Shown piece by piece: positions 1 through 8,822 of a DNA stretch of 64,000 nt. The DNA comes from Porphyromonas loveana. Lineage in GTDB: Bacteria; Bacteroidota; Bacteroidia; Bacteroidales; Porphyromonadaceae. Under the pieces are notes generated by a model, which worked only from the letters and a program-made list of their open reading frames with translations, was not told the origin of the DNA and searched no databases. The stretch is taken from NCBI RefSeq assembly GCF_003096695.1, contig NZ_QEKY01000010.1, forward strand, positions 1-64,000, given 5' to 3'. Position numbers and translations under genes: made by a program. How positions within the stretch are numbered: position 1 is the first letter of the stretch; the number at the start of each line of letters is the position of its first letter.

Positions 1-1
1 A

Positions 2-853
2 TTGAAAGCTCAACGAGAAAGCAAAAGCGAGGGAACGTATAGCAACAATCGGCATTCCGACAGACAACTCAATTCCTTTGTGCGAAGTCGTGGAGAGGAG
101 GATATTCCCCTAACAGCTCTTGCGACAGACTTCTTTGATGATTATCGTTTCCATTTGAAGAAAGAGGGCTATGCCCCTGCAACTATAAACAGGCATTTGT
201 GTTGGTTGAGTCGGCTGATGTATCGAGCCGTCAGTCAGGGAACAATACGCTTCAATCCGTTTGAGGAGGTGAAGTATGAAGCCGTAGAGCGCAAACCTCG
301 TTTCCTGAGCAAGGGCGATGTGGCAAGGCTCTTGGCATTCCCGTTGCAGGAGGAAGGGGCGGAACTAAGCCGAAGGATGTTTCTCTTCTCCGTCTTTACG
401 GGTTTGGCATTTGCCGACTTGCAGAGCCTGCGAGCTTCGCAAATCGAAACGAACAGCGAGGGGAAGCGGTATATCCGTAAGGCAAGACAGAAAACGGAAG
501 TGGAGAGTTTGATACCCTTGCATCCGATAGCGGAGCAGATACTTTCGCTTTACACCAAGGAGGAGAGCAAGGAAGATTACAAGATATTTCCCGATATGAT
601 GAGCAAAGGCAAACTACTTACCCATCTCAAAGCCGTGGGCTTGGCGTGTGGCATTCGAACTCCGCTGGGCTACCACGTCGGTCGCCACAGTTTCGGTACG
701 CTGACTTTGGAGGCAGGTATTCCGATAGAAAGCATCGCCAAGATGATGGGACACGCCTCCATCTCCAGCACGCAAATTTATGCCCAAATCACTGACCAAA
801 AGATTGCAATGGATATGGATAGGTTGATAAAACGACGAGATGTGTCGAATTGA
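2..853 (+). CDS. Tyrosine recombinase / integrase, 5' end cut by window edge
   Basis: Site-specific recombinase of the Bacteroidetes conjugative-transposon type, which would integrate or excise a mobile element. Only the core-binding helices and the catalytic domain are visible, because the reading frame runs off the left edge (the first visible codon is TTG, so the real start lies outside). Catalytic signatures in visible numbering are K164, HVGRH at 225-229, H251 and the nucleophile Y260 (IYAQ). The place where the first catalytic arginine normally sits (TGLRxxEL) reads TGLAFADL at 133-140, with alanine at 136. From memory, IntDOT-like integrases of Bacteroides also lack this arginine. A strong hairpin terminator follows the stop codon. 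The AT-rich neighbour suggests this is the edge of an acquired island. Confidence 0.9.
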   Translation: MKAQRESKSEGTYSNNRHSDRQLNSFVRSRGEEDIPLTALATDFFDDYRFHLKKEGYAPATINRHLCWLSRLMYRAVSQGTIRFNPFEEVKYEAVERKPRFLSKGDVARLLAFPLQEEGAELSRRMFLFSVFTGLAFADLQSLRASQIETNSEGKRYIRKARQKTEVESLIPLHPIAEQILSLYTKEESKEDYKIFPDMMSKGKLLTHLKAVGLACGIRTPLGYHVGRHSFGTLTLEAGIPIESIAKMMGHASISSTQIYAQITDQKIAMDMDRLIKRRDVSN

Positions 854-854
854 T

Positions 855-899
855 ATAGAAAAGAGCTTGCTTCTGTTAATAGAGCAAGCTCTTTTCTAT
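855..899. terminator. Bidirectional intrinsic terminator
   Basis: A perfect 17-bp inverted repeat (855-871 with 883-899) around an 11-nt loop. The stem has an A/T-rich outer part, so it can end transcription of the integrase on the plus strand and of the convergent AbiGi-like gene on the minus strand. Confidence 0.85.
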
Positions 900-936
900 T
901 TGTTCTTGCATTAAATACCTGTCAGTAGATTCTTAC

Positions 937-1584
937 TTATATACCCAAATTATGTACAGGCCACAACTTCTCGATTATCTTGTAATTATCCATAAGTAAA
1001 AATTTATCCCGGCCTATACTATCTTTTAATTCTTTAGGAAACTTAGCCATGTCTTCATATTTATCTAGGATGATAAACTCAATTTGATTATACTCAAATG
1101 AGAAATCATGTGGAACACGCCATTCTCTTTCATGTGTATAGTCACAAGTCTTAAAGCTCTTTTTCTCATCTATCGATTTAGGTCTATAGCTAGGCCAAAA
1201 AGGAGTTACAAAACATTTAAGATGTTCATGCCACTCTTGTTTTTCATATTGGTCAGCCCTGACATAATAAACAGGGCTGCCATTTCTCGAAAAAATAAAC
1301 TGTTTCGAAAATCCGATACCATATGGCGAATACGACCTAGTATGATCTATTAAGCTTGCCCAAGGACATTCTGTAAAGCATACACAGTGGCAATTTGTCC
1401 AAGGCATAGTTGAAGCTATTATTTTTTTCTCGCTAAGTATACTAATCAGCCGATCTAAGGCACTCTTTTTAGCTCTATCTCCAATAGGATCCTTAGGATC
1501 CTGTTTCCCTACTGGCTCCTCATTTTTTGTAAAATGTACAAGAAAAGGAGAGAAGTCTGGCCTGACTTTCACTTTCTTACTCAT
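937..1584 (-). CDS. AbiGi-like / ADP-ribosyltransferase-like defence protein (hypothetical)
   Basis: 215 residues. I recognise an HFT motif at 17-19, a VCFTECP block at 68-74, YGIGFSK at 88-94 with a PVYYVR segment behind it, and HEREW at 151-155. This order resembles the AbiGi family (Pfam AbiGi, described as the antitoxin of an abortive phage-infection pair) and the DUF2971/DarT-like proteins, whose H-Y-E pattern suggests an ART fold. The assignment is by eye and only moderate. The gene is clearly more AT-rich than its neighbours and sits beside an integrase, so it is probably recent cargo. No AbiGii-like partner is visible nearby. A TATTTTTG -7 element lies 18 bp upstream of the ATG. Confidence 0.55.
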   Translation of the reverse strand: MSKKVKVRPDFSPFLVHFTKNEEPVGKQDPKDPIGDRAKKSALDRLISILSEKKIIASTMPWTNCHCVCFTECPWASLIDHTRSYSPYGIGFSKQFIFSRNGSPVYYVRADQYEKQEWHEHLKCFVTPFWPSYRPKSIDEKKSFKTCDYTHEREWRVPHDFSFEYNQIEFIILDKYEDMAKFPKELKDSIGRDKFLLMDNYKIIEKLWPVHNLGI

Positions 1585-1601
1585 AATGTCTATATTGCTA
1601 G

Positions 1602-1609
1602 CAAAAATA
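1602..1609 (-). promoter_or_regulatory. -7 promoter element (TATTTTTG)
   Basis: Matches the Bacteroidetes TAnnTTTG -7 element on the minus strand. It predicts a transcript starting about 10 nt before the AbiGi-like ATG at 1584. Confidence 0.55.
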
Positions 1610-1652
1610 CTCTACCTCGATGTGTCTATGTGAAGGTCTATTGGGAGAATAA

Positions 1653-2102
1653 TTAAAATCCTTCATTGCCACTTGAACCACCTTCTTCATTTGGTTTCGG
1701 CGTAGGCTTCGAGCCTTTCTTGACTTTGGGCTCTGTCTGCTCGTAGCTCACGTCGGTAAGCATAAAATACCTACGCGAGGGAGAGAGCCGCACGATGGGC
1801 TTTTCTATATGCTTCTGCACGTTGAAAACCTCTCCCACAGGCACGACTTTACTCTTGAACGATGGACTTAATGTACCCAAATCGCCAAACTCCACGATGT
1901 CGCCGTTCGCCACAATGTCGCGGGCAATCTCGGTGGCGTAGTTCAACACGGCTTCCACTTCCTGACGATTGAATGTGGTGGACTTTGCCACGCGTTCGCA
2001 AAAACTGCGGAAATCGATACGGTGCCTGCCCGTAGGTTTGGCAACTTGTACCGTTTTTCCTGCATTTGCACCAAAATTCATTTTACGTTTTACGTTCCAC
2101 AA
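1653..2102 (-). CDS. HU-like DNA-binding protein
   Basis: 149 residues with the Bacteroidetes HU/IHF-like fold: a helical half (residues about 30-70, with the segment FNRQEVEAVLNYA), a VEFGDLGTL turn, and a long basic strand region ending near residue 120. The C-terminal tail (TEPKVKKGSKPTPKPNEE and on) is charged, Lys/Pro-rich and probably disordered. Such proteins bind DNA as nucleoid or viral-histone-like factors and are common in P. gingivalis. The first ATG at 2102 is used here. An alternative ATG at 2081 (MNFGANAG) would fit the domain equally well. A -7 element lies about 110 nt upstream, giving a long leader. Confidence 0.8.
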   Translation of the reverse strand: MWNVKRKMNFGANAGKTVQVAKPTGRHRIDFRSFCERVAKSTTFNRQEVEAVLNYATEIARDIVANGDIVEFGDLGTLSPSFKSKVVPVGEVFNVQKHIEKPIVRLSPSRRYFMLTDVSYEQTEPKVKKGSKPTPKPNEEGGSSGNEGF

Positions 2103-2213
2103 GAACGAATTGCAAGGGTTTGTTTGCCATAATTCGATAGTGTTTCCCCCTTTGTTCCCTCTTCCGAAGTCGGAGGATTTCGCTCACGGGAGAGATTTCT
2201 TGTATTGATAATG

Positions 2214-2221
2214 CAAATATA
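2214..2221 (-). promoter_or_regulatory. -7 promoter element (TATATTTG)
   Basis: Perfect TAnnTTTG match on the minus strand upstream of the HU-like gene. The implied leader is about 100 nt. Confidence 0.5.
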
Positions 2222-2512
2222 CTTGATTACTCGGCATCTTTTGGATGCTCTCTCGCCAATGATAATTCTCACTTGCATATCCCTAGAAGAAAAAGTGTGC
2301 AGATGTTGGCAATCCGATGAAGTCGTTTGCAGAGCCGTTCTTCTCTCTGTTCTCTTCTTTTGAGCGTTCTTTTCATCGTGAAGCACACACGGAGCGGAAA
2401 AGAAATGAAGAGCGACAAAATGATGTAAGGAACCAGTACTAGTTTTTTGGAGATCTTGTGGTGGTGCTGATTTATTCGACTGTTGATCCGGATATGGCGG
2501 AGTAGTGGAGGA
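2222..2512. other. Gene-free stretch, nothing recognised
   Basis: The space between the HU-like gene and the end of the efflux operon (2103-2608) holds the HU promoter and the efflux terminator. In this middle part the open frames have no protein-like features and I see no repeat or RNA. Confidence 0.4.
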
Positions 2513-2562
2513 TTTGAAAAAGGGCTGTACCTCGGGATTAAAACTCCCAACGGCACAGCCCT
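2513..2562 (-). terminator. Terminator of the RND efflux operon
   Basis: Inverted repeat AGGGCTGT / ACAGCCCT (2521-2528 with 2555-2562), followed on the minus strand by TTTTTC. It lies 46 nt beyond the stop codon of the TolC-like gene. Confidence 0.7.
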
Positions 2563-2608
2563 ACGGCCTGAGTTATAGAACATCGGTAGGTGGGGTGGCG
2601 GACTGCTC

Positions 2609-4003
2609 TCAGAGGCGTCCCATGGCTTTGAGAAGAGCCGTGTGCGCAAGAGCCAATTTGGCTTTGGCGGCGATGTGTTCGCCTTTGGCCTTGACGGCTA
2701 TCGTCTCTGCTTCCAAGAGGGATGCGGTGGTGTCCAGTCCGGCTTGATAGCGGTTGTGACTCTGCCGAAGGAGTTGCTCTGTTTCTTCCACTGTTATACG
2801 CGTAAGCTCCACTTCGGCAGCCATTTCGTAGTAGCGATTTTCTGCTTGCTGCTGTTCCAGAACTATCTTTTCTGCTATTTCGGCTTGCTTAAGAGTGGCT
2901 ATGCGCTGATCGGCTTGCGCAGCTCGTATCTTGGCACGTCCTTCTCCCCATCGAAATATGGGAAGCGATACGGATACCATGACCGAAGGGCCTCCATTGT
3001 CGAGGAGAAGTTGTTCGTTGAGTCGTATGCCGTGTGTGTAGGTGTATGCTGCTCGCAGCCCTATATGGGGGAGAAAATCGCTTCGGATGAGTTTCACTTC
3101 GGCTTGTTTCATCTCTATTTGTCGGCTTAGCAATCCGTACTCGGGACGCTCCGTGGGATCTCCTGCCGTGGCAGTTATGGTCGGTTCGATCGGGAAACTT
3201 TCTGTTGGGGTTAGGGGCTCGGTGAGTGGAGCGCCGATGACTTGGCAGAGATTCATCCTCGCCAATTTGACTCCGTTTGCCGCGCGCTGCAGTTGTAGTC
3301 TTGCCTGGCTTTGTTCTACTTTTACACGCATTAGGTCTACTTCCGTGCGCATGCCGGCATTCATGGCATTGTTCACGACTCGGTAAACTTCGTCGATCGT
3401 TCTCGAATAGGCTTCGGCCGTCGTTTGCATCTCCAGCGTCTGAACCAGTGTCCAGTAAGCCTCATCGACGGCGAGTATCACCTCATCTTCTCCGAGTAAA
3501 CGGTTGAGCCGTGCCATTTCCACGCCGATTCGTGCCATGCGTTCTCCCGCTATTATCTTTCCCCCCATGTAGATCGGCTGCTCTATCGCTATGCCGGCTA
3601 CATAAGAATTGTTCAGATCCAGCTCCAGCGGGATGGATGGGAGTGGTACTTGTGCGGGAATGATGGCAAGTAACGGAGCCAAAAGCTGCTGTTGCCCGGA
3701 CGGTATTTGCAAGCCGGCCAACAAGGGGCCTGTTTCTATTGAGCCGAGGGAGAGCTCCTTTTTTCGTTTCGTCGTATAATAAGCGTAAGCCGAACCTGAG
3801 AGCTTGGGCAGATAGTTGGTCTTCATTGCTCGCAGTGTATGCTGTGCTTTGAACGAGGTTTCGTCAGCTATCGCTATTTGCTTATTGTGCCTGCAGGCTC
3901 GTTCACGAGCTTCGTTTAGCGACAATGCTTGTGCTTCGGCTTTCTCTCCTATGCCGGCGAGGCATAGGAGTAGGAGCATGGTACCGTTGAGTATGCGGAT
4001 CAT
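2609..4003 (-). CDS. TolC-like outer-membrane efflux protein
   Basis: 464 residues, the usual length for an outer-membrane factor. A signal peptide occupies about residues 1-24 (hydrophobic LLLLCLAG, cut near AEA-Q), followed by two OEP repeats rich in long amphipathic helices (for example RANGVKLARMNL and EQQQAENRYYEMA). It should form the trimeric channel that takes substrates from the inner-membrane pump across the outer membrane. It is the last gene of the operon MFP-RND-TolC and its ATG comes 2 nt after the pump's stop codon. Substrate cannot be told from sequence. Confidence 0.93.
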   Translation of the reverse strand: MIRILNGTMLLLLCLAGIGEKAEAQALSLNEARERACRHNKQIAIADETSFKAQHTLRAMKTNYLPKLSGSAYAYYTTKRKKELSLGSIETGPLLAGLQIPSGQQQLLAPLLAIIPAQVPLPSIPLELDLNNSYVAGIAIEQPIYMGGKIIAGERMARIGVEMARLNRLLGEDEVILAVDEAYWTLVQTLEMQTTAEAYSRTIDEVYRVVNNAMNAGMRTEVDLMRVKVEQSQARLQLQRAANGVKLARMNLCQVIGAPLTEPLTPTESFPIEPTITATAGDPTERPEYGLLSRQIEMKQAEVKLIRSDFLPHIGLRAAYTYTHGIRLNEQLLLDNGGPSVMVSVSLPIFRWGEGRAKIRAAQADQRIATLKQAEIAEKIVLEQQQAENRYYEMAAEVELTRITVEETEQLLRQSHNRYQAGLDTTASLLEAETIAVKAKGEHIAAKAKLALAHTALLKAMGRL

Positions 4004-4005
4004 AT

Positions 4006-7000
4006 CTATTCGTTTGAAATCGTTTTGGGTTTGTGTATGCCGTAGAATATGGCGTAAAGAAGCGGGACAAAGAGCAGGGTCACTAACGTGCCCACAAGCA
4101 ATCCTCCCATGATGACGACAGCTGCCGGCCCGAATAGCTCGTCTCCCAACAAAGGAAGCATGCCGAGAATAGTCGTGAGCGAAGCCAGCATCACGGGGCG
4201 CAGACGACTCTTGGAACTTTCTATCAGGGCGATATGTGGTCGCACTCCCTGAGAAATGAGTAGTGTGATCTCATCCAAGAGTACGATGATATTCTTGATC
4301 AGCATGCCGATGAGTCCCAGTGTTGCCACGATGGCCGTGAAGCCGAAGGTCTTGCCTGAGATGAGCATGCCCCATGCCACTCCTATCGCCAGAGGAGGCA
4401 GGCACAGGATAACGATCAGCGGCTTGCGATAATCTCCGAAGAGCATGATCAGAATAGCCAGCATGAGGATGACAGCAACGGGGTAATAACGGAAGAGATA
4501 TTTGGTCGATTCATGGCTGGCACTGTATTCTCCGCCCCATTCCATGCTGTAGCCTTCCGGCAATTTTATCTGCTCTACTTCCTTGGCAATGGCTGTGCGT
4601 AGAGCTTCGGCACTTTCTCCGTTGTTGGGAGAGCATTGCGCTTTCATAGAGCGTTCGCCGTTGATTCGTCTGATAATAGGCTCTTCCCAGACGAGGTCTA
4701 TTCCTTCGCTTACTCCGCTCAAGGGTACGGTGCGCAGCAACATGGAGATGACATCTTGCTTGGAGATAGTACCCGTCATCAATCCTTGTATGGTCTCTTT
4801 ATTGATGGCCGAGAGCGAAGGAGTGGTTCCGAATATGGCCGCTTGTTCGAGGCTTTCGATAGGCATGCCGTCTTTGTCTACAGAGCGAATGTTAATGCTT
4901 TTTCGTTCGGCGCCTTCGTAGAAAGTCCCCACCGGAATCCCGTAAGTCGTGCCCATGAGCGAAAGCCCTATGTCGCGTCGGGTCAGCCCGGCTCTCAAGG
5001 CATTGGCCTGATCGTATTGTATATGCAGAGCAGGTACTTTGGGAAACCAGTTAGAGCGGGCCATCTGTGTCTCGGGCTGCTGTTGCATGATGTTCACAAC
5101 GCTGTCTGTAAGTTTGTGCAAGATGGCAGGGTCTGGTCCTTTGAAGATGACCTCGATTGGATACTCTTTGAACATCAGATTGTACCGTTTTACTCGCACT
5201 TGAGCGTCGGGATACTGTGCCGAGAGGTAGCTTTGCAGCTCATCGATGTGCTTGAGAGCCGATTTGCTGCTCTTGAAGTCCACGATCAACTCTCCGTACG
5301 AGAGAGAAGAGCCCGTAATGCTGCGCACGAGATTGTAGCGCGACGGCGTAGCCCCTATGGCTGTAGTCACGTGCGTTACTTCGGGGCGTCCCTGTAGGTA
5401 GTGTTCTATTTCGGTCAAGTCTTCGTTCACTCTCGTAGTCGTATAACCCTCGGGTAGCCGATACTCGATGTATAGTTGGTCGTAATCCATGTCCGGAAAG
5501 AAGCCTTGCGGTAGCAGTCGATAGGCAAGACCACTGGCTACAATGGTTGTTATTCCGACGGATAGGGTAGTCTTCTTGTGTCTCAATACCCATCGGATCG
5601 AAGCAGCCAACCATCGGTAGATGCGCCCGGAGTACAGATCGCTTTCCTTCACCTTTTTTTGGGGGTGCAGGGAGGCATCTGCCACGACCGGAATCATCAC
5701 CAGAGCCAATACCCAGCTCAGCAGCAGAGATACGGCCAGCACGATGAACAGGTCACGCACATAGATTCCCGTTGTATCGGGTGACAGGAAGATGGGCAGG
5801 AAAGATAGTATGGCGATGAGCGTGGCTCCGAGCAGAGGCATAGCCGTCTTGCGTCCGGCTTCGGTAAGTGCTTGTCGGCGCGAGACTCCGCGTTCAAGAT
5901 CTATCTGGATGCCGTCGAGGATAACGATGGCATTATCCACAAGCATACCCATAGCCAAGATGAACGATGCCAGAGATACGCGTTGGAGCGTACCATCGAA
6001 TACCTGTAGTAATGCAACGGAGCCAAGCACGGTTACCAAAAGGCTCAGCCCCAGTATCAATCCTGATCGGACACCCATAAAGAATACAAGGATCAATACC
6101 ACGATCACGACTGACTCGATCAGGTTTAGGATGAAGTTGTTAAGGGCATCGGATACACGTTGCGGCTGGAAGAAGACTTTGTTCAGTTCCATACCGGCAG
6201 GCAGTCGTTGTTGTTGGAGCTGCTTGAGTCGTTTCTCTACTTCTTTCCCTATCTGAGTAATGTCCGTCCCCGAGTCAGCCGAAATGGAGATGCCGATGGC
6301 TTCTTTCCCGTCGTAGCGCATGCCCGTACGAGTTGGATGTTCGTATGATTCGCTCACATGTGCGATGTCGCCGAGTCGGAGTTGGTCGCCTTCCGATCCT
6401 TGCAGTACCATATTCTCTATATCGGCGACTGTCTGATTCCGGTCGCTGATCGTCAGACGCAGACGCTGCCCTCCCGTCTCATAGTAGCCGGAATAGATCG
6501 TCTCGTTTTGTCCTTGCAGCATATTCAGCACCAAAGCCGGATGAACGCCGAGACTGGCCATTTTGTCTTCGTATAGATCTATATTGATGCACGGATGCTG
6601 CTTGCCGAATATGTTCACTTGCGAGATACCTTCTATCTTCTGTAACTCTCGGCTCAATAGTTCGGCATAACGAATGGCTTCCTCATTCGAATAATCATCG
6701 AATGTAAGTGCGTAAAACATTCCGAATACATCGCCATACCCATCCAACACAACCGATTGCATGGCGCCCTTGGGGAGCGAACTCTGTGTATCGCTGACTT
6801 TGCGTCTGAGAAGATCCCATCCTTGTTCGACCTCTTTGTTGGAAAGAAGTGTAGAGAGTGTAACCGTCAGGACAGAGACATCGTTCATAGATTCACTCGT
6901 TACTTCATTTACGACCGAAAGAGAGCGGATGCTCTTTTCCAACGGGTCAGTTACTTCCAGCTCCACCTCGTGCGATGAAGCCCCCGGATACATGGTCACA

Positions 7001-7143
7001 ACTGTTGCCTGCTTCACCTTGATTTCCGGATCCTCCAGCTTGCTCATGTTCCAATAGGACATGATGCCGCCTACGCAAAGCACAATGATAAGGAAGTAGA
7101 CCAGTTTTTTATTGTCAACGGCCCAATTGCTCAGATTGATCAT
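4006..7143 (-). CDS. RND-family efflux permease (AcrB/HAE-like)
   Basis: 1045 residues, typical for a proton-driven RND pump: an N-terminal TM segment at about 13-30, a large periplasmic porter/docking domain, TM2-6 around 335-480, a second periplasmic domain, and TM8-12 at about 880-1030. The TM4 motif GMLVDNAIVILDG carries one of the two acidic residues seen in AcrB (the second is Asn, common in this branch). TM10 has the conserved lysine in MLIKNIIVLLDE. It shares a 4-bp stop/start overlap with the upstream MFP gene, so the two are translationally coupled. Multidrug or heavy-metal export is possible, but substrate is not readable. Confidence 0.95.
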   Translation of the reverse strand: MINLSNWAVDNKKLVYFLIIVLCVGGIMSYWNMSKLEDPEIKVKQATVVTMYPGASSHEVELEVTDPLEKSIRSLSVVNEVTSESMNDVSVLTVTLSTLLSNKEVEQGWDLLRRKVSDTQSSLPKGAMQSVVLDGYGDVFGMFYALTFDDYSNEEAIRYAELLSRELQKIEGISQVNIFGKQHPCINIDLYEDKMASLGVHPALVLNMLQGQNETIYSGYYETGGQRLRLTISDRNQTVADIENMVLQGSEGDQLRLGDIAHVSESYEHPTRTGMRYDGKEAIGISISADSGTDITQIGKEVEKRLKQLQQQRLPAGMELNKVFFQPQRVSDALNNFILNLIESVVIVVLILVFFMGVRSGLILGLSLLVTVLGSVALLQVFDGTLQRVSLASFILAMGMLVDNAIVILDGIQIDLERGVSRRQALTEAGRKTAMPLLGATLIAILSFLPIFLSPDTTGIYVRDLFIVLAVSLLLSWVLALVMIPVVADASLHPQKKVKESDLYSGRIYRWLAASIRWVLRHKKTTLSVGITTIVASGLAYRLLPQGFFPDMDYDQLYIEYRLPEGYTTTRVNEDLTEIEHYLQGRPEVTHVTTAIGATPSRYNLVRSITGSSLSYGELIVDFKSSKSALKHIDELQSYLSAQYPDAQVRVKRYNLMFKEYPIEVIFKGPDPAILHKLTDSVVNIMQQQPETQMARSNWFPKVPALHIQYDQANALRAGLTRRDIGLSLMGTTYGIPVGTFYEGAERKSINIRSVDKDGMPIESLEQAAIFGTTPSLSAINKETIQGLMTGTISKQDVISMLLRTVPLSGVSEGIDLVWEEPIIRRINGERSMKAQCSPNNGESAEALRTAIAKEVEQIKLPEGYSMEWGGEYSASHESTKYLFRYYPVAVILMLAILIMLFGDYRKPLIVILCLPPLAIGVAWGMLISGKTFGFTAIVATLGLIGMLIKNIIVLLDEITLLISQGVRPHIALIESSKSRLRPVMLASLTTILGMLPLLGDELFGPAAVVIMGGLLVGTLVTLLFVPLLYAIFYGIHKPKTISNE

Positions 7144-8204
7144 AGCAATCCTCCTACATTAGTAGCTGTCTTTTCCTCAAGCAATCGCACTTTATCGCCC
7201 TCTTTGAGTGCATGCACACCGGCCACTACTATCTGCTTATCGCGACCGATGCCATGGCACACACTGTGTCCCTCCCGTAGCATTTCCACTACGATCACTT
7301 CTTGGGCATGGACGCTGCAGTTGTCCTTGCCTTCCACTATCCATACATAAGTTTTACCGTCTTTCTCCCACAGAGCCGTCGCCGGGATGATTTCACCACG
7401 ATTGTCCTCATGGCAGTAACCTATGTTCACCATTGCACTCATTCCTACGGTCGGTAGTTCGCCATTTGAGTCGCGTTTGAATCTCAGACGCATGCGGTAG
7501 AGCTGATTCAGATTGGCCATCGGGTCGATGGAAATCAATTCGAGCGGGAATACCCGATCGGGAAATACGTTGACTGTACAGGTAAACGAACCGAAATGTT
7601 CGCGTTCGAGATATTCGCTTGCCGGTATGTTGATCTCTACTTCCGGAGTCCCTGCTCCGGTGATGACAAGAACGGGCATTCCTGCCCCCACCGTCTCTCC
7701 GGCTTTGAATAGCGGTTCCTGGATGTAGCCGTCGAAGGGGGCGACGAGTCTCGTGTCTGCCAAAGCATTGCGGTGTGCATTGAGTTTGGCTGTGATTTGT
7801 TGCAGACCATAGATAGCTTTGTCATAGTCGTTGTCCGAGACGCTTTTCTGCTTATGCAGTTCGATTATTCGATCTGCCTCGGCTTTGATCCTTTTATATT
7901 CTGCCTCGGTGGCTGCCAACTGGATTTCATAGTCTCTTGCTTCGAGAGAAGCGAGGAGCTCTCCTTTGCGTACGGCTTTGCCCGGATGGGCATGGATCTT
8001 TGCGATTGGTCCCGCGATACGAAAAGCCAGCTTAGCCTCTTCAGCTGCTACGACTTTGCCGGGGAAAGGCGTTGTCCGCTCCGTGGTATAGTCCTTTGTT
8101 ATTATGGTCTTGACGGTGCGCGCCTCTTCATGTCGTTTGTTTTCTCCCCCACAACTGACCAAAATAAAGGCCAGACATAGGGCTGATACTATCCTTTTGT
8201 TCAT
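7140..8204 (-). CDS. RND efflux membrane-fusion lipoprotein
   Basis: 354 residues. The N-terminus is a lipoprotein signal with lipobox LVSC (Cys18) followed by GGEN. The body has the MFP order: first lipoyl half (AGPIAKIHAHPGKAVRKGE), an alpha-hairpin (about 95-150), the second lipoyl half (RLVAPFDGYIQEP), then beta-barrel and membrane-proximal domains. It links the inner-membrane pump to the TolC-like channel. It is the first gene of the operon. A -7 element ends 22 nt upstream of its ATG. The unusual 43-bp repeat array lies about 320 bp further upstream. Confidence 0.93.
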   Translation of the reverse strand: MNKRIVSALCLAFILVSCGGENKRHEEARTVKTIITKDYTTERTTPFPGKVVAAEEAKLAFRIAGPIAKIHAHPGKAVRKGELLASLEARDYEIQLAATEAEYKRIKAEADRIIELHKQKSVSDNDYDKAIYGLQQITAKLNAHRNALADTRLVAPFDGYIQEPLFKAGETVGAGMPVLVITGAGTPEVEINIPASEYLEREHFGSFTCTVNVFPDRVFPLELISIDPMANLNQLYRMRLRFKRDSNGELPTVGMSAMVNIGYCHEDNRGEIIPATALWEKDGKTYVWIVEGKDNCSVHAQEVIVVEMLREGHSVCHGIGRDKQIVVAGVHALKEGDKVRLLEEKTATNVGGLL

Positions 8205-8225
8205 TTCTTTGATTTATTAGCATGA

Positions 8226-8233
8226 CAAAAGTA
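8226..8233 (-). promoter_or_regulatory. -7 promoter element (TACTTTTG) of efflux operon
   Basis: TAnnTTTG match on the minus strand. The predicted transcript starts about 15 nt before the MFP ATG at 8204. Confidence 0.6.
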
Positions 8234-8521
8234 GTTGCACCAACGCACAGGAATGTAACGCTTTTGAATCAGAAAATGTACAAAATCGGAAACAACTTTA
8301 TTCTCAGATTCCCTCTTCTCATTGTTCCTATTTTCTGGTTTTACAGCTTTGTGTCAGTGGTTGTCTGATATATCGATACAAAGAGCTTTGCCCGAGATGA
8401 TTTCGAAGCTAAAATGTTAGAATGAACGTGAAATTGATCTACGCTCAGGAAAATTCATCTCTCTAACGGCTAATCGGCCTGTCTGCATTCGTCGAATACT
8501 TATAATTATCTTGTTTTCAGT

Positions 8522-8822
8522 CTATTACAGCTTGTAGCAAGTACAAAAGCAAATGATATAGTAGTCATTACAGACTGTAATAGTATCAAAAACAAATGCT
8601 TTTGACGTCATTATAGTCTATAACGTACTTAAAAGCAAACAACATAATAGACATTACAGCATACAATGCAGTTAAAAACAAATGATATAGTAGCGTTATA
8701 GCATGTAACGCACGCAAAAGCAAATGATTTAGTGGCCATTATAGTATATAATGCACACAAAAGCAAATGATATACTATGCATTATAGCATATCATGCATT
8801 CAAAAGCAGTGTGATTAGGGTC
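8522..8822. repeat. Degenerate 43-bp tandem array, seven units
   Basis: Units begin at 8522, 8566, 8609, 8652, 8694, 8737 and 8780, giving spacings of 44, 43, 43, 42, 43 and 43. Each starts with CATTAYAG and runs into an imperfect palindrome such as ATTATAGTATATAAT. An AAAAGCAAATGATATA-type block follows in the second half. Units are too divergent for a CRISPR (no constant repeat with unique spacers). The array lies in a gene-free stretch of about 890 bp between the divergent ends of the efflux operon and the GldB-like gene. It could be tandem binding sites, or part of a composite MITE such as those described in P. gingivalis. Confidence 0.85.

Noticed and set aside
4006-7143. Loss of the second TM4 aspartate in the RND pump as a defect
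   Set aside because: VDNAIV is common in functional RND pumps, so it is not evidence of inactivation.
8522-8822. CRISPR array
   Set aside because: Units are degenerate over their full length. There is no constant repeat with unique spacers, and no cas gene in the window.
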